Source of the DNA: Cycas panzhihuaensis
Taxonomy: Eukaryota; Cycadophyta
DNA length: 64,000 nt
Assembly (NCBI GenBank): GCA_023213395.1
Contig: CM041465.1
Span: 34,603,741-34,667,740 of the forward strand
Reading direction: 5' to 3'
Part shown: in pieces, positions 42,544 to 52,520 of the stretch
How the letters are laid out: each line of letters begins with the position of its first letter
Position numbering within the stretch: the first letter of the stretch is position 1
Notes under the pieces: generated by a model
What the model was told of the DNA's origin: nothing
What the model saw: the letters and a program-made list of their open reading frames with translations, nothing else
Database searches by the model: none
Program-made: the position numbers and the translations under genes

Positions 42544-43251
42544 TAGAGTAGTATATAGGAGTTCTGTTTTAGCTATGGGAAAGCACGAACCTCTAGGGAG
42601 TCATCATATGTAGTCACATGATTGTACCCTCCCTGCAAGGACACTGGCTTCCCACGGATGATGTACCATACCATTTGTATGATATGACACATGATTATTC
42701 TGATGTATATAGACAGGATGATTGATATCCTAATTGATATATGAGGATGCATATGTTTCAGTTTACACATTTATGTGTGTGTATGTATGTGGGTGCACAG
42801 ATACACAAGGATATGTATGATTGCACTTTGAGCTGATTATTATTATGAGTTATGTGTTATGATATTTGTTTAAGTTATGCACATTTGCTTTCATGTGAGA
42901 CCATATTCCTAACAGGAGCATACACGATCACCATGAGTGGAGGAAATAGATATATGTGAGGCTAGGAAATAGGGCAACACACATGTCCACATGGGAGCAT
43001 ATCAGGATATGAAAAGGAAATGCCAAATAGGATGGGAGTGTCAGCACCCCAAAATGTCATCCTAACCGGGGGATGCCCAAATAGGAGGACAGGGTCCCAA
43101 AAGTAATAGGAACAAGGGTTTTGCGAGAGGAACCAAAGAGGAACGAGAGAGCCACCCTAAGCTGGCATTCTGCTTGTGGTTAGGAGGAATGAGGACAACT
43201 TAGGATGGCAGTTTAGGCTCATTTTAGAGCGTGAATGAGGTGACAACAAAG
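42544..43251. other. Spacer between PMD gene end and integrase end, element H
   Basis: It corresponds to 50711-51480 of G. The two convergent genes end here. A TATG/GTAT-rich stretch at 42770-42830 is simple sequence. A minus frame just after integrase (MSLNCHPK-like) is shared with G but short. Confidence 0.45.
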
Positions 43252-43640
43252 TCATGTATAGAATTTCTTAAGGAATTTCTCGTTAACAGCTTTCTCAAAC
43301 TCAAGGCCCTCCAGGGTGGCGATCCTATAGGCGTCATTATTGAGACTCTCGAGAACAACAAAGGGGCCAACCCATTTGGGTCTGAATTTAGTCAAGCGGT
43401 AGTGGAGATATTCCAATTTGAGGACGTGGTCCCCAGGATACAAAGGACGAGAATGGAGGTGTTTATCGTAGGTCCTTTATGAGCAGGCCTTGGATGTGAG
43501 GTTAGCCTGGTAGATGGCTAAGCACCTCTCATCCAAGGCCTCGAGGTCTAAGAGGCAAGCCTGATAGATCAATTCCTCATTGATGAGACCTTGAAGGGAA
43601 ACTCGTAGAGAGGGAATCTTAACTAGGTTGGGTGTGGAGC
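43252..43640 (-). pseudogene. Integrase C terminus, element H
   Basis: The minus frame 43443-43252 reads GDHVLKLEYLHYRLTKF..WVGPFVVLE, the GPY/F-type integrase C-terminal domain, ending KFLKKFYT with a stop at 43249. Upstream, near 43620, it is joined directly to the protease-RT linker (FEDDDALLEHL-like). The deletion has therefore removed RT, RNase H and the integrase core, about 2.4 kb in G. Confidence 0.8.
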
Positions 43641-44830
43641 CCGTTAAGTGCTCAAGTAAAGCATCATCATCTTCGAAGTAATCCAGTCCATGGATGACCT
43701 TACTTTGAATAGATGAGATGCTGGAGGAAGTAGGAGCGATAGGACTATGATGGTCAGTAGGCTGCCCAACATCCCCAAAAGACTCTAAGGGAGAGTCAAG
43801 AAGGGGCTCCTCGGAAGGAGCAAAAGGAATTCCTCGAGGCCATCACCTGCAGAGGGTGATGGAGAGGAAGAATCAAGGACCTATGGGTCAATGCATGCAA
43901 CAACATGTGACACAGGGGGATGATTGGTCTCTCCAACAAAAGGAATTATAGGTTGGGACCTAAAACAGAAAGGGCACCTCCTACTAGTGCAGAGGAAGGA
44001 GACGGGGTGAGGAAAGTCCTCATCCTCGCCATGGGACTCGTCGTCACTAAACAAGGTAAGGTACCTGTAGCTCCCAAAACCAATAGGAGCAAAGCGAGTA
44101 AGGTTAGAGGAAGAATATGTAGGATCTTCTTCAAGATGGGATGAGTCAGATATGTCGATGGAGCAAGCTGAGGCATGAGTAGAAGGGCCCTTGTCCCCCT
44201 TCGTATGACCATGGCTTGCTTGGTTGGTAGGTCGAGTTTATTTAATAGGTGGGCATTCGTGGGAAAATGCCCAACTCTTGCATAGCATGCAAGGGCATGG
44301 CATTAACAGAAGAACCGTTGTCGACAACGGTCCTTTGCAAGGTACAGTCTAGTGTGTCAATAGTGATGGTGAAAGGGAAGTTCCATTGGTATTCCCTTTC
44401 ACAAGTGGGGGGAAGGTCTTTAGGGTCAAAGGAAATGATAGGCTCATGGCTTTAGGTAATGCCTAAAGCATGAATGGGTGTATCACCCAACCTAAAAGCT
44501 TCCAAAAGGAGTGTCCATTGTTTGGGATAACTTCTCAAGACATCCATAATGGACATCCTAGCAGCTACGGTATAAAGCTTGTCGATGACACAAAAGGCCT
44601 TCCCCTTTACTGTGCATTGGGGAAGGGCTCTTCTAAAATCGTAGTGACCTGGACAAACGAGAATAGTCTTGTAAAGTAATGGGACTTCTGGAAGGGAGGT
44701 TTCCAGAAGAGGATCAAAGTGTAGAGCAGAAGAAGAGGCGTTGGCTGCCTCTTTAGCGGCTTGAGACCAAGTTAAGGCATATAACGGGGTGGCCTCAAGC
44801 ATTCGGATCATATTCTTTCCCTTATTCTGG
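43641..44830 (-). pseudogene. Protease region, element H
   Basis: The frame 44811-44452 (MIRMLEATPLYALTWSQAA..., then YDFRRALPQCTVKGKAFCV and RMSIMDVLRSYPKQWTLLLE) is the conserved region before the Tat protease. The active site is RTVVDNGSSVNAMPLHAM near 44336-44285, D-N-G rather than D-S/T-G. Linker segments matching G (SSSNLTRFAPIGFGSYRYLT) follow. The frame changes near 44250. Confidence 0.75.
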
Positions 44831-47130
44831 GACTACGAAGGTGAGGGAGTACGATGATCAGGGGAACGCGAGGAAGAAAATGAATCCCGAGTGCCCTTCC
44901 CTTTATCATGTGAAGGATGGAAATTCAGAGATCTTCCCTGGTTCCAGTTGTTTTTGGTTTGACCATTACGATCGCGCTCCCCATGCTTGGGGAATGGATC
45001 CTTGTGGATCGGTTGGTCTAGGTTGGGCCTTGAGGCCCGTTTAGGAGATGAGTCACGTTATGGGGCACCCCTAGGATGTTGAGCCCTACAACGCAAGTTG
45101 CCATGGAAACACCCCCATGAATAGAACACCACTTCTTCTCAAGCGAGGAATCTAGCTTCCTTCCTTAAGAGGATTGGGTGTTACCACCCTTAGAAAGAGT
45201 AGCTTGTTGGATTTATTTATTGGAAGTGGGTGATGAAGGGGCTTGTAATTTAAGTTCCTTCATCGTACGTTCGATTGAACGTATAACAAAAGTGAGCAGG
45301 TCTAGGGTCTTCTCAGTCAGATGAGAAGAAGACTTAGTGGATTGTTGTGGTTTGGTTTCTTTGGTTTAGGCCAGTGCCTCATGACATTATGAGGGCTTAA
45401 GAGGCTTCTTGAGTCCAGCCTGGATCTCAATAGCTTCAAGCACTAAGCACTTTACGATGGTGAAATCACATGTGGTTGCCCCCATCTTAAGGTCTTCCAC
45501 ATGGACTTCAGGGCAAAGTGCATTAACGAAGAGATCCCTCTTCAATTCCTTGGGCAAAATAGCCTTAGTAGAATGGAGGAGGTCCTGGAATCGCCGCACA
45601 AAGTCAGGATCCATCTCATCATGGCCTTGTTTAAGCAAAAGGATGGATTTCATTCCACTTTTAAATGGATGGGCCACATCAAAATAGTTGATAAATTCAT
45701 CCACAAGTTATTGGAACGAGAAAATAGAATGGGCAGGCATGGGATAAAACCGTTTAAAGGCATCACCTTATAGGGATCATAGAAATAATTTTATTAGTAT
45801 GTGATCATAGGCCTAGTAGTCTATGCATGCCATAGAGAAACTACAGACATGCTCTGCTAGATCCTGTGATGAAGTTCCATCGAACTTAGGAACTTCAGGG
45901 GGATGAGGCAGTAAGTTGGTTCTTAACGCCTCAATAGATAATGGTATCAATCTATAATCCATGAAGGGACGTGCCCTCGCCTAGACCATAGGATCAGTAA
46001 ATGATTTGGAAGGTAATGGACAAGGAATGAATAGGGGTGGTAGGCCCATCCCTCCTTGAGGAAATGTCCCTTATTGAAAAGGGACTTGAGGGTAAGTGCT
46101 TTGGACGGAAGTTAGGTTCCCTTGCAAAGGCACAGCGTAACGAGCTACGCAGGACAATGGAAAGGAAGGGTGGGGAACCGGGTTCTGTCTATATGGACCA
46201 CCTATGGGTGGCGCAACCCCATATGGATGTAATAGGTCCACCCTGTAAGCTGGAATATGGTTCCCTTTACCGTGACCCCAAGATTGAGAAGTATAGCCTG
46301 GGGGTACGTAAAGAGAAGAACCACTAGGCTAGATTTGAGTATACGTGGGAGCAGATCCCACATGATTAGTGGTAGGGGTGTTAGTAGGATCTCTAGGCCT
46401 ACTAGGAAATGCATGTGCCACGTTAGGGAGTGGTGCATTAGCTTGACTAAGAAAAGGTATGCTAACCCCAAGCTGGGAGAAAGACATACTACGAGTAGGC
46501 CCCAAAGAGCTGGGACCAGGATGAGAAGTAGGGAGTGTGATAGATGTCCCTAAGGTAGATGTAAAGATAGAGTGGGATGAATGTGTAGGAAGAAAGGGGT
46601 TACTTGTCATGGGAGGTGTAGATGCAGATGAAGATGGCAGGACATGCGTGGATGAGGAGGGTGCCCCACCACGCAAGACATCTTTAAACCATCTGGGATG
46701 TGATTGAAGACGAGCAACACAGAAGCACTCACTAAGGGATTCAACCATGTCAGTAGGAGGGATATCCATGTGATCGTAAGAGGCAGACGGGACCTCAAAC
46801 GAAGTAGACCCCTTAGGGCGTTCCTCATAAGAATCACCAACTGGGTGGTGGATCTAGAGAGAAGATGGACCTTCTACTCCATGAGTAGAGGGATGGGCAT
46901 CAAGTAGGTGATGTTGATCACCTGGATAGTAAATAGGATCATCACCCTCTTGGGTAGATCCTAGAATGGATGCGGGGAACTCATGAACTCCCAAAACAAA
47001 GGCATGATAAGCCCAATCTGAAGGGTATCCTTCTATTATCGAATTGGGATCCGACGATGAAAGAAGATGATATGTTGGGTCTTCTAACAATGGAGGTAAA
47101 CCACATAGGTGACGTGAGAAGCATCACATG
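44831..47130 (-). pseudogene. gag: Gag, element H
   Basis: The first recognisable residues are MLEDPTYHLLSSSDPNSI (47090), then a stop, then 46769-46329, a Pro/Ser/Thr-rich N-terminal region. The capsid-like core is in 45704-45387 (MDEFINYFDVAHPF, LLKQGHDEMDPDFVRRFQDL). The knuckle region near 45140 begins WCSIHGG but is frameshifted. All these pieces share one frame. Gag would coat the element RNA. Confidence 0.75.
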
Positions 47131-47295
47131 CAAAACTTGCCAACACGTCAGAAGAGCGAAAAAGGAGTGTAAAGTATGTGTTGGGGGCTGGCCAACGAAG
47201 GAGATAAGTGGAGAAGACCACTAAAAGGTAGCAGTACCAACAGGAAGGGATAGGAACTAGCTCCCTTACTGGTAGGTCCCCAGTATGGTCACCAG
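47131..47295 (-). other. Leader and primer site, element H
   Basis: On the minus strand the LTR end GCATCCA is followed by CTGGTGACCATACTGGGGAC. The TGGTGACC start two bases after the LTR is the presumed primer site. It is not the Met-tRNA site used by A, B, C and F. G has a related TTGATGACCATATTGGGAAC. I cannot name the tRNA. Confidence 0.5.
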
Positions 47296-49297
47296 TGGAT
47301 GCATGTCTATAGGATAGTCACTATGCTCAGTAGGAATGATAGTAGTCAACAGTTGATGTTGGAGGTGTGGGCGAGAACCTATAAGCAAAGAGAGCACCAC
47401 GTAGGGTGCCCTGTGTGTTGGAGTGCAAGTTCGAGACCTGCGAATGGCACCTAACTACCTTAAAGTAGCCTTCAATCTAGAAGGGAGAGTGCATATAGGG
47501 GGTAGCTTGGGTGGTCTCGAGAGGAAGGTCCTCCCACCATTGGATGGCTGGAAGAGAAGAAGAGGAATCCTCAGGAAGTTTCCCTATGATGAAGGAAAAT
47601 GAATGTGGATGAGGTAGGTGAGGGCCTACAATGTAAGCATGCCTCCCTTGGTTATTTGGTCTAGGCAAATAAAACCAAGAGAGAGAGTGGAAATGGGCGC
47701 TAAAGCTACGTCCTCCCTTTAACAACTAAAAGACAAAAGGGAGAAGAAAAATAAGTATTATGCATGCAAGCAAACCAAGCTAAACGAGATGCATCTAAGG
47801 GTATGTTTGGATCAATAGGAAGAGGAGAAGGGGTGGGGTTCCTACTATGTCCTTTTCCTACGTGGGACAAACATACGACATATAAATGCAAGTGACCAAT
47901 ATCATTAACCTTTCGCTTTCATGTGATTTATTAAACCAAAGCACAGATTTTAAATAAAAGCGAGAAAGGAAAATGGAGAGGTGAAGAGAGAGATGGTGCA
48001 TACTTGGGAGGTGTAGCAGTCGACGGAAGACCTCACCCACATGCAACGCATGTCCTCTTGCCAGCTGATGGGTGTGCAATCAAGATCAATGTAAAGGTCG
48101 GGACTTCCTTACCTTCCCTTCCTCTTACGAAAAAGCAAGCGGGACAAAAAAGAAGTAAATGAAGAAAAGGAAAAAAAGAGGGTAAAGCTTACCCGGATCC
48201 GAACGCCTTTTCCCTTCGTGAGATACCACTTCAAGCCTGCACATACAAAAATTTATCCCTTCTAAGAAGGGGCTACAAGAAGGGCTGCTGGGCTAAGTGT
48301 AGGGCAGGTTTGCCCCTGCAACTAGCGAAGAAGAAGAGTCCCTGTAGAGTTTTGCAGGAGGTTTCCCTAAAGGTGATCGTAGGAGACACTTGTTGGGGTG
48401 TATTTGGAAGAGAACCATGCAAAGCTTGCTTAAGAGTGCTTAGAGATGAGCTTCCCACCACAGAGAAGTGCTATTGCAGGCAGATCCTGGACTGGAGCAG
48501 TAGGAAATGCAGGATTGCAGACGCACCTATGGAAGGAAAGAAGAAAGTAGTAGAAACGGCAATAGTAGAAAGTTGAGTTAAAGAGCCAAGAGATGTAAAA
48601 TGATGGTGTTTTTAGGTTTTATACCCACATCAGCCCTAAACAAGCGAATAAGGTGCGAATAGAGCTGAGCTAGGCGCGAGGCCACATGGCAATTCCATGA
48701 AAGAAAGGCGAGAATTGCCATCGCAGATTAAAAAAAATAACTTACAACAGTCGCACCATGGTAAACTTTATGGTATCACTAAGTTTACAGTGGTGCAGGA
48801 CTAGAAAGCTAGAATGGCAATAATCTGGGTTCCGGGAGCCTTGAAAGCTGATGTGGCAGGCCAGGGAGGGGCTGGCCCTCTTGTTCATGTGGCTAGGGAC
48901 AGTCTAGAAGGCATGTGAACAAGGCTAAAAGAAGTATCAAGGGCTAACAGTCCTAGAAAAGTCATGGTAAAGATGTGAGGTCAGGGTATGAACGGGTCAT
49001 ACAAATCAAACGAGGTTTGAGGCGATGTGGAGGTAGCACGGAGGGCCATAAAGTGCCATGGGGATACCCACCTTGTGGAAAGGTTGGTCCCACTAGGTCA
49101 TCATAGGCTCATAATACGACAAGCAGCATGATCAAGCAATAGATGCAAGGTGATCATACAAATGAAGTAGTCAGTCATACAATGAGGTAATACTTCAGTC
49201 AACCTTTCCAAAGAAATTGTAGAAGTGAAAAGGAAGAAGCATACTTGTGCTTACCTAAGTCGACCTATCTGTATCCATTCTTGGTAGCCAGGAAATG
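47296..49297 (-). repeat. 5' LTR of element H
   Basis: On the plus strand it starts TGGATGCATGTCTATAGG and ends TAGCCAGGAAATG (terminal CA mutated). It is the partner of 36704-38661. Confidence 0.9.
48615..48623 (-). promoter_or_regulatory. TATA box of the H 5' LTR
   Basis: TATAAAACC on the minus strand. The 3' LTR has the same box at 38025-38033. It lies about 670 bases into the LTR, upstream of the three splice-donor-like sites, as expected for the U3/R boundary. Confidence 0.5.
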
Positions 49298-49302
49298 CCC
49301 AG
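49298..49302. other. Target-site duplication of element H, right copy
   Basis: CCCAG, identical to 36699-36703. The G PMD frame continues directly after it. Confidence 0.9.
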
Positions 49303-49972
49303 TTAGATGCTATCAAGGTGAAAGGGAGAGGAGGATTCTCTTATTATACGTTACTACAGTGATGGTTCTTCGATCATTTTGGAGCAGTTGCACAACCAGG
49401 AGGACCACACTCTATCTCGACGCGGGCTCCCATGGTACATAGATGGCAGACTCAGTTTAGGAGGAGTGAGGACCAAGCATATGTTTGGCACTTGGTGGAG
49501 GCAACATCACTAGATCTCCTCACCATGGCAGACTATATAGCAGATCCATATAGAGGGGTGAGATGGGATAGTGATGACGAGGTAGGAGGAGCAGGAGGTG
49601 CCCCTAGCGATGGAGATGATGATGTTGGTGGTGATGGAGGCGATGGGGCAGGGCCATCGAGAGCAGCTGGTGATGAGGTGGGTCCATCAGGGACCGTAGG
49701 AGGTGAGGTAAGTTCCTCAAGATCTGCAGGAGGAGAGGTGGGTCCCTTAGGAGCTGTAGGGAGAGGTAGGCCATCCTGCACACTAGTTCAGAGGTTGAGG
49801 GTGGTAGGGAGAGCTTGGGCAGTGGCAATGACAATAGCAGAGGAGGGGGCAGGTGCTTCGGTAGGCCAGGAGGTTGGCGAGGTGGTCCCCAAGGAGGAGG
49901 ATACACCAACAGCCGAGGGAGGCTTTGAGGAGGTGATAGTCATCAAAGTAGAAGAGTCAGTTGTTCCAAGAG
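49303..49972 (+). pseudogene. PMD gene, second coding part, element G
   Basis: It continues in the frame of 36152-36703: LDAIKVKGRGGFSYYTLLQ, one stop, WFFDHFGAVAQPGGPH, then a clean open frame from 49432. That frame has VHRWQTQFRRSEDQAYVWHL, ATSLDLLTMADYIADPY, an acidic Gly-rich region (49590-49770) with repeated GGEVGPSG-like units and an Ala/Glu-rich end. It stops at the donor PRG at 49972, phase 1. H matches through the PMD tail and the Asp/Gly region. Apart from one stop it is strikingly open, 190 codons. Confidence 0.75.
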
Positions 49973-50101
49973 GTGAGACACTACCTTTTCCCCCCATCCT
50001 TTGACCATCAGGCATTTGGATAGTTCACTTTTGGTTTGGTTTTGAGAGTTTGATATGTATATGGATGTTCAGATTAATATGTGACATGCTTGACTTAGTA
50101 G
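49973..50101 (+). other. Probable phase-1 intron in the PMD gene, element G
   Basis: 129 bases from AAGAG/GTGAGACAC to CTTAGTAG/GTACAAC, T-rich with TTTGGTTTGGTTTTGAGAG. Same position, phase and border sequence as 41835-41941 in H. Confidence 0.65.
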
Positions 50102-50710
50102 GTACAACAAGGATGGCAAGGTTAATAGAGGCGATAGTTCGAAAGGCATTCCCCTAAGTTTACGCAGAGGGGCAACCTCCCATCTCAGCTGGAGAGGAGT
50201 CGCAATCGGTGGGGGCATACACAATGGTATTCTCCCCACTGATCAGAGCTAGGGACATATAGGTAGCAAAGTCCCAAGAGCACCAAGCGAGGGTGGGATA
50301 GCTACAGGGGGAGTTGGATGGGATCTGTGCAGAGAGGGATACCCTACATGGTTGAGTCCAGGTGCTGGAGGCTCAGGGTGTTAGAATAGATGGAGACGCA
50401 AAGAGCTGCATCAGAGTTGTTGTGCTGGAGGAGTGACTCTAAGGAGTAGAGGAAAGGCTCTTATGGGTAAAGGGAGAGAGGGATCATGCCCAAGGGAGAT
50501 ACAATCAGTTCATGGACTAGGTGGCATCGAGGTCATCGTGGAGCAGGACACATGCACACATGGTGACAATGACCTCAAGGAGGCCTTGGGATGAGGGGAG
50601 TGAGGCTGGGAGTTCACAACGGTGCTAGAGGAGCTTAGGAGGCATATGGTCTCTTGGGGAGAGGTGACAATAACCAGGAGATGACATTCCATGAGCACAG
50701 GAGTGCTAGA
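50102..50710 (+). pseudogene. PMD gene, last exon, element G
   Basis: The frame carried over the intron reads GTTRMARLIEAIVRKAFP, then VYAEGQPPISAGEESQSVG, VFSPLIRARDI and a charged tail ending near MTSRRPWDEGSE. It aligns with the H last exon all along. Eight or more stops are present. The end is set by homology to the H stop and is approximate. Confidence 0.65.
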
Positions 50711-51480
50711 GAGTAGGGTAGGATTAGTTTTGATTGGGAAAGCACCAGACCTCCATGGAGTCACTGTATGTTACCACATGATTATACTCCTCCCTACAAG
50801 GATTCTAGCTTCCCGCGGATGATGTACCATACCACTTGTATGATATGATTTTTTATGTATATAGAGAAGGGCCATTGACACCCCATTTGATGCATGTTGA
50901 GTGTTATGATGGTGTATTTTGTTGCTTATATGCCTTGTATATATGTGTGTATGCATGTACAGGTACATGAGGAGTTATAAATCATGACAATTTTGGGTTA
51001 ATTATTATATGATTTGTGTTGTAGGATTATTTAGGTTACGCATACACTTCCTTCCATGCAGGGCCATACTCTTAATGGGCACACACGATCACCATGAGTA
51101 CAAGCGATAGGCGTATGTGGGGCTAGGAGATGGGGAGCCATACACATCCATCATAGGAGCATAGCGGAATATGCAAAGGAAGCGCTAGTGGGAACAAGAG
51201 TAATGGCACTCGACCATACCATCCTAGTTGGAGAGTGCTTCCAAGCTCAGGAGCAATAGGGACCACACATCCAATTAGGAGGAAACGTTCCCTAGGGAGA
51301 AGGGAAACAAAAAGTGCCATAGCAGGGACCTGAAAAGAGTAGGAAAGCCACCCTGGATCGCTATTCTGCCTGTGATTAGGGGAAATAGGAATGCCCTCAG
51401 GGTGATAGTTTAGGCTCATTTTAGAGTACATAAAAAAAAAGGGAAAAGGGTATGTCTAACCTATGCAGGGATAGAGATAG
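50711..51480. other. Spacer between PMD gene end and integrase end, element G
   Basis: The convergent 3' ends of the sense pol and the antisense gene. A minus frame at 51431-51123 (MYSKMSLNYHPEGIPIS...) follows integrase and has a counterpart in H, but it is short and without known domain. A TATA/TGTG-rich segment lies at 50840-50960. Confidence 0.45.
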
Positions 51481-52520
51481 TCACACATAAAATTTCTTTA
51501 GGAACTTACCATTGATGGCTTTTTCGAATTCGAGACCCTCTAAGGTCGCGATCTTGTAAATGTCATTATCGAGGCTCTCGAGAATGATGAAGGGGCCAAC
51601 CCACTTAGCTCTGAATTTGGATAAGTGATCATGGAGATATTCCAACTTGAGGACATGGTCCCCAGGGTGTAAAGGGCGGGAGCAAAGGCGTTTGTCGTAC
51701 GCCCTTCGTGCCCTAGCCTTAAAGGTGATATTCGCTTGGTAAGCAATCAAGCATCTCTCATCTATGGCCTCGAGGTCTAGGAGACGCGCCTGACGGAGAG
51801 TCTCCTCATCAACAAGACCCTGAAGGAAAAACCATAAGGAATGGATCTTGACTTCCAATGGGAGAACCGCCTCTATTACATACACTAGGGAGAATAGGAT
51901 CATTCCGGTAGCCATCCAGATAGATGTGCGATATGCCCATAGAGCAAAAGGAAGTTGAAGATACCAATCCCTTTAGGATTGGATAATGATTTTCTTCAAG
52001 ATATTTATAAGGTTTTTGTTAAATGATTCAACATGGCCATTGGATTGGGGGTAATAGGGAGAGGAGGTTTTATGATATATCTTAAATTTCTCATAAAGTT
52101 TGTCCATTTCCTTATTATAGAAAAGAGTTCTATTATCCGTAATTAAAATGTCGAGGACTTTGAATCGACAAATGATGTGCTGGTAGACAAAGGAGGCTAT
52201 CGTCTTACCAGGGGTAGAGGTCAAAGGGACCTCTTTATCCATTTAGTAAAGTATTCCATCATGGTCAAGATGAACTTATGTTGTGATGAAGAAGGTGGGG
52301 ATATGGCCCCGATGAGGTCTAAACCCCATTGAGAAAATGGCCATGGAGATATGATAGGGTGCAGGGCCTCAGAAGGCAAATAGGCGATGTTGGCATGCTC
52401 TTGGCACTGATGACATCGCAAAGCATAAGCGTGGGTGTCCTCAAAGAGGGATGACTAATAATAGCCCATGTGAAGGATCCTTTGGGCCATATATTAACCC
52501 CCAAAATGATCCCCACAAAT
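51481..52520 (-). pseudogene. Integrase, element G
   Basis: Reading down the minus strand: the zinc domain (HECHNDICGDH near 52545, then LRCHQCQEHANI near 52420), the core with WGLDLIGAISP (first Asp, about 52325), LDILITDNRTLFYN (second Asp, about 52150) and NGHVESFNKNL (Glu, about 52040). The GPF-type C terminus (KWVGPFIILESLD, 51610-51560) ends KFLKKFYV with a stop at 51478. All three catalytic residues survive. A stop near 52240 and frame changes separate the open pieces 52421-52221, 52242-51973 and 51915-51481. Confidence 0.85.

Larger units (their letters stand above)
36704..49297 (-). mobile_element. Non-autonomous Tat-like element H with antisense PMD gene, nested in G
   Basis: The LTRs of about 2.0 kb are at 36704-38661 (3') and 47296-49297 (5'), with a perfect CCCAG duplication. 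On the minus strand it has gag and protease, then a deletion that joins the protease-RT linker to the integrase C terminus. RT, classical RNase H and the integrase core are absent. The plus-strand PMD gene and the second RNase H are retained. H is related to G throughout and the LTR ends are alike (both end GCTGGGAAACA on the plus strand), but the LTR bodies differ, so it is a sister family. It must have moved with enzymes supplied in trans. Confidence 0.88.

Noticed and set aside
47477-48079. Several 60-82 codon minus frames shared by the two H LTRs (also 36735-37458)
   Set aside because: Similarity follows from LTR identity. The frames are short and broken and cross donor-like sites.
49533-49909. 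Pro/Ser-rich minus-strand frames opposite the PMD gene
   Set aside because: They mirror the GC-rich Gly/Asp/Glu coding of the plus strand. H shows no equivalent conservation of these frames.
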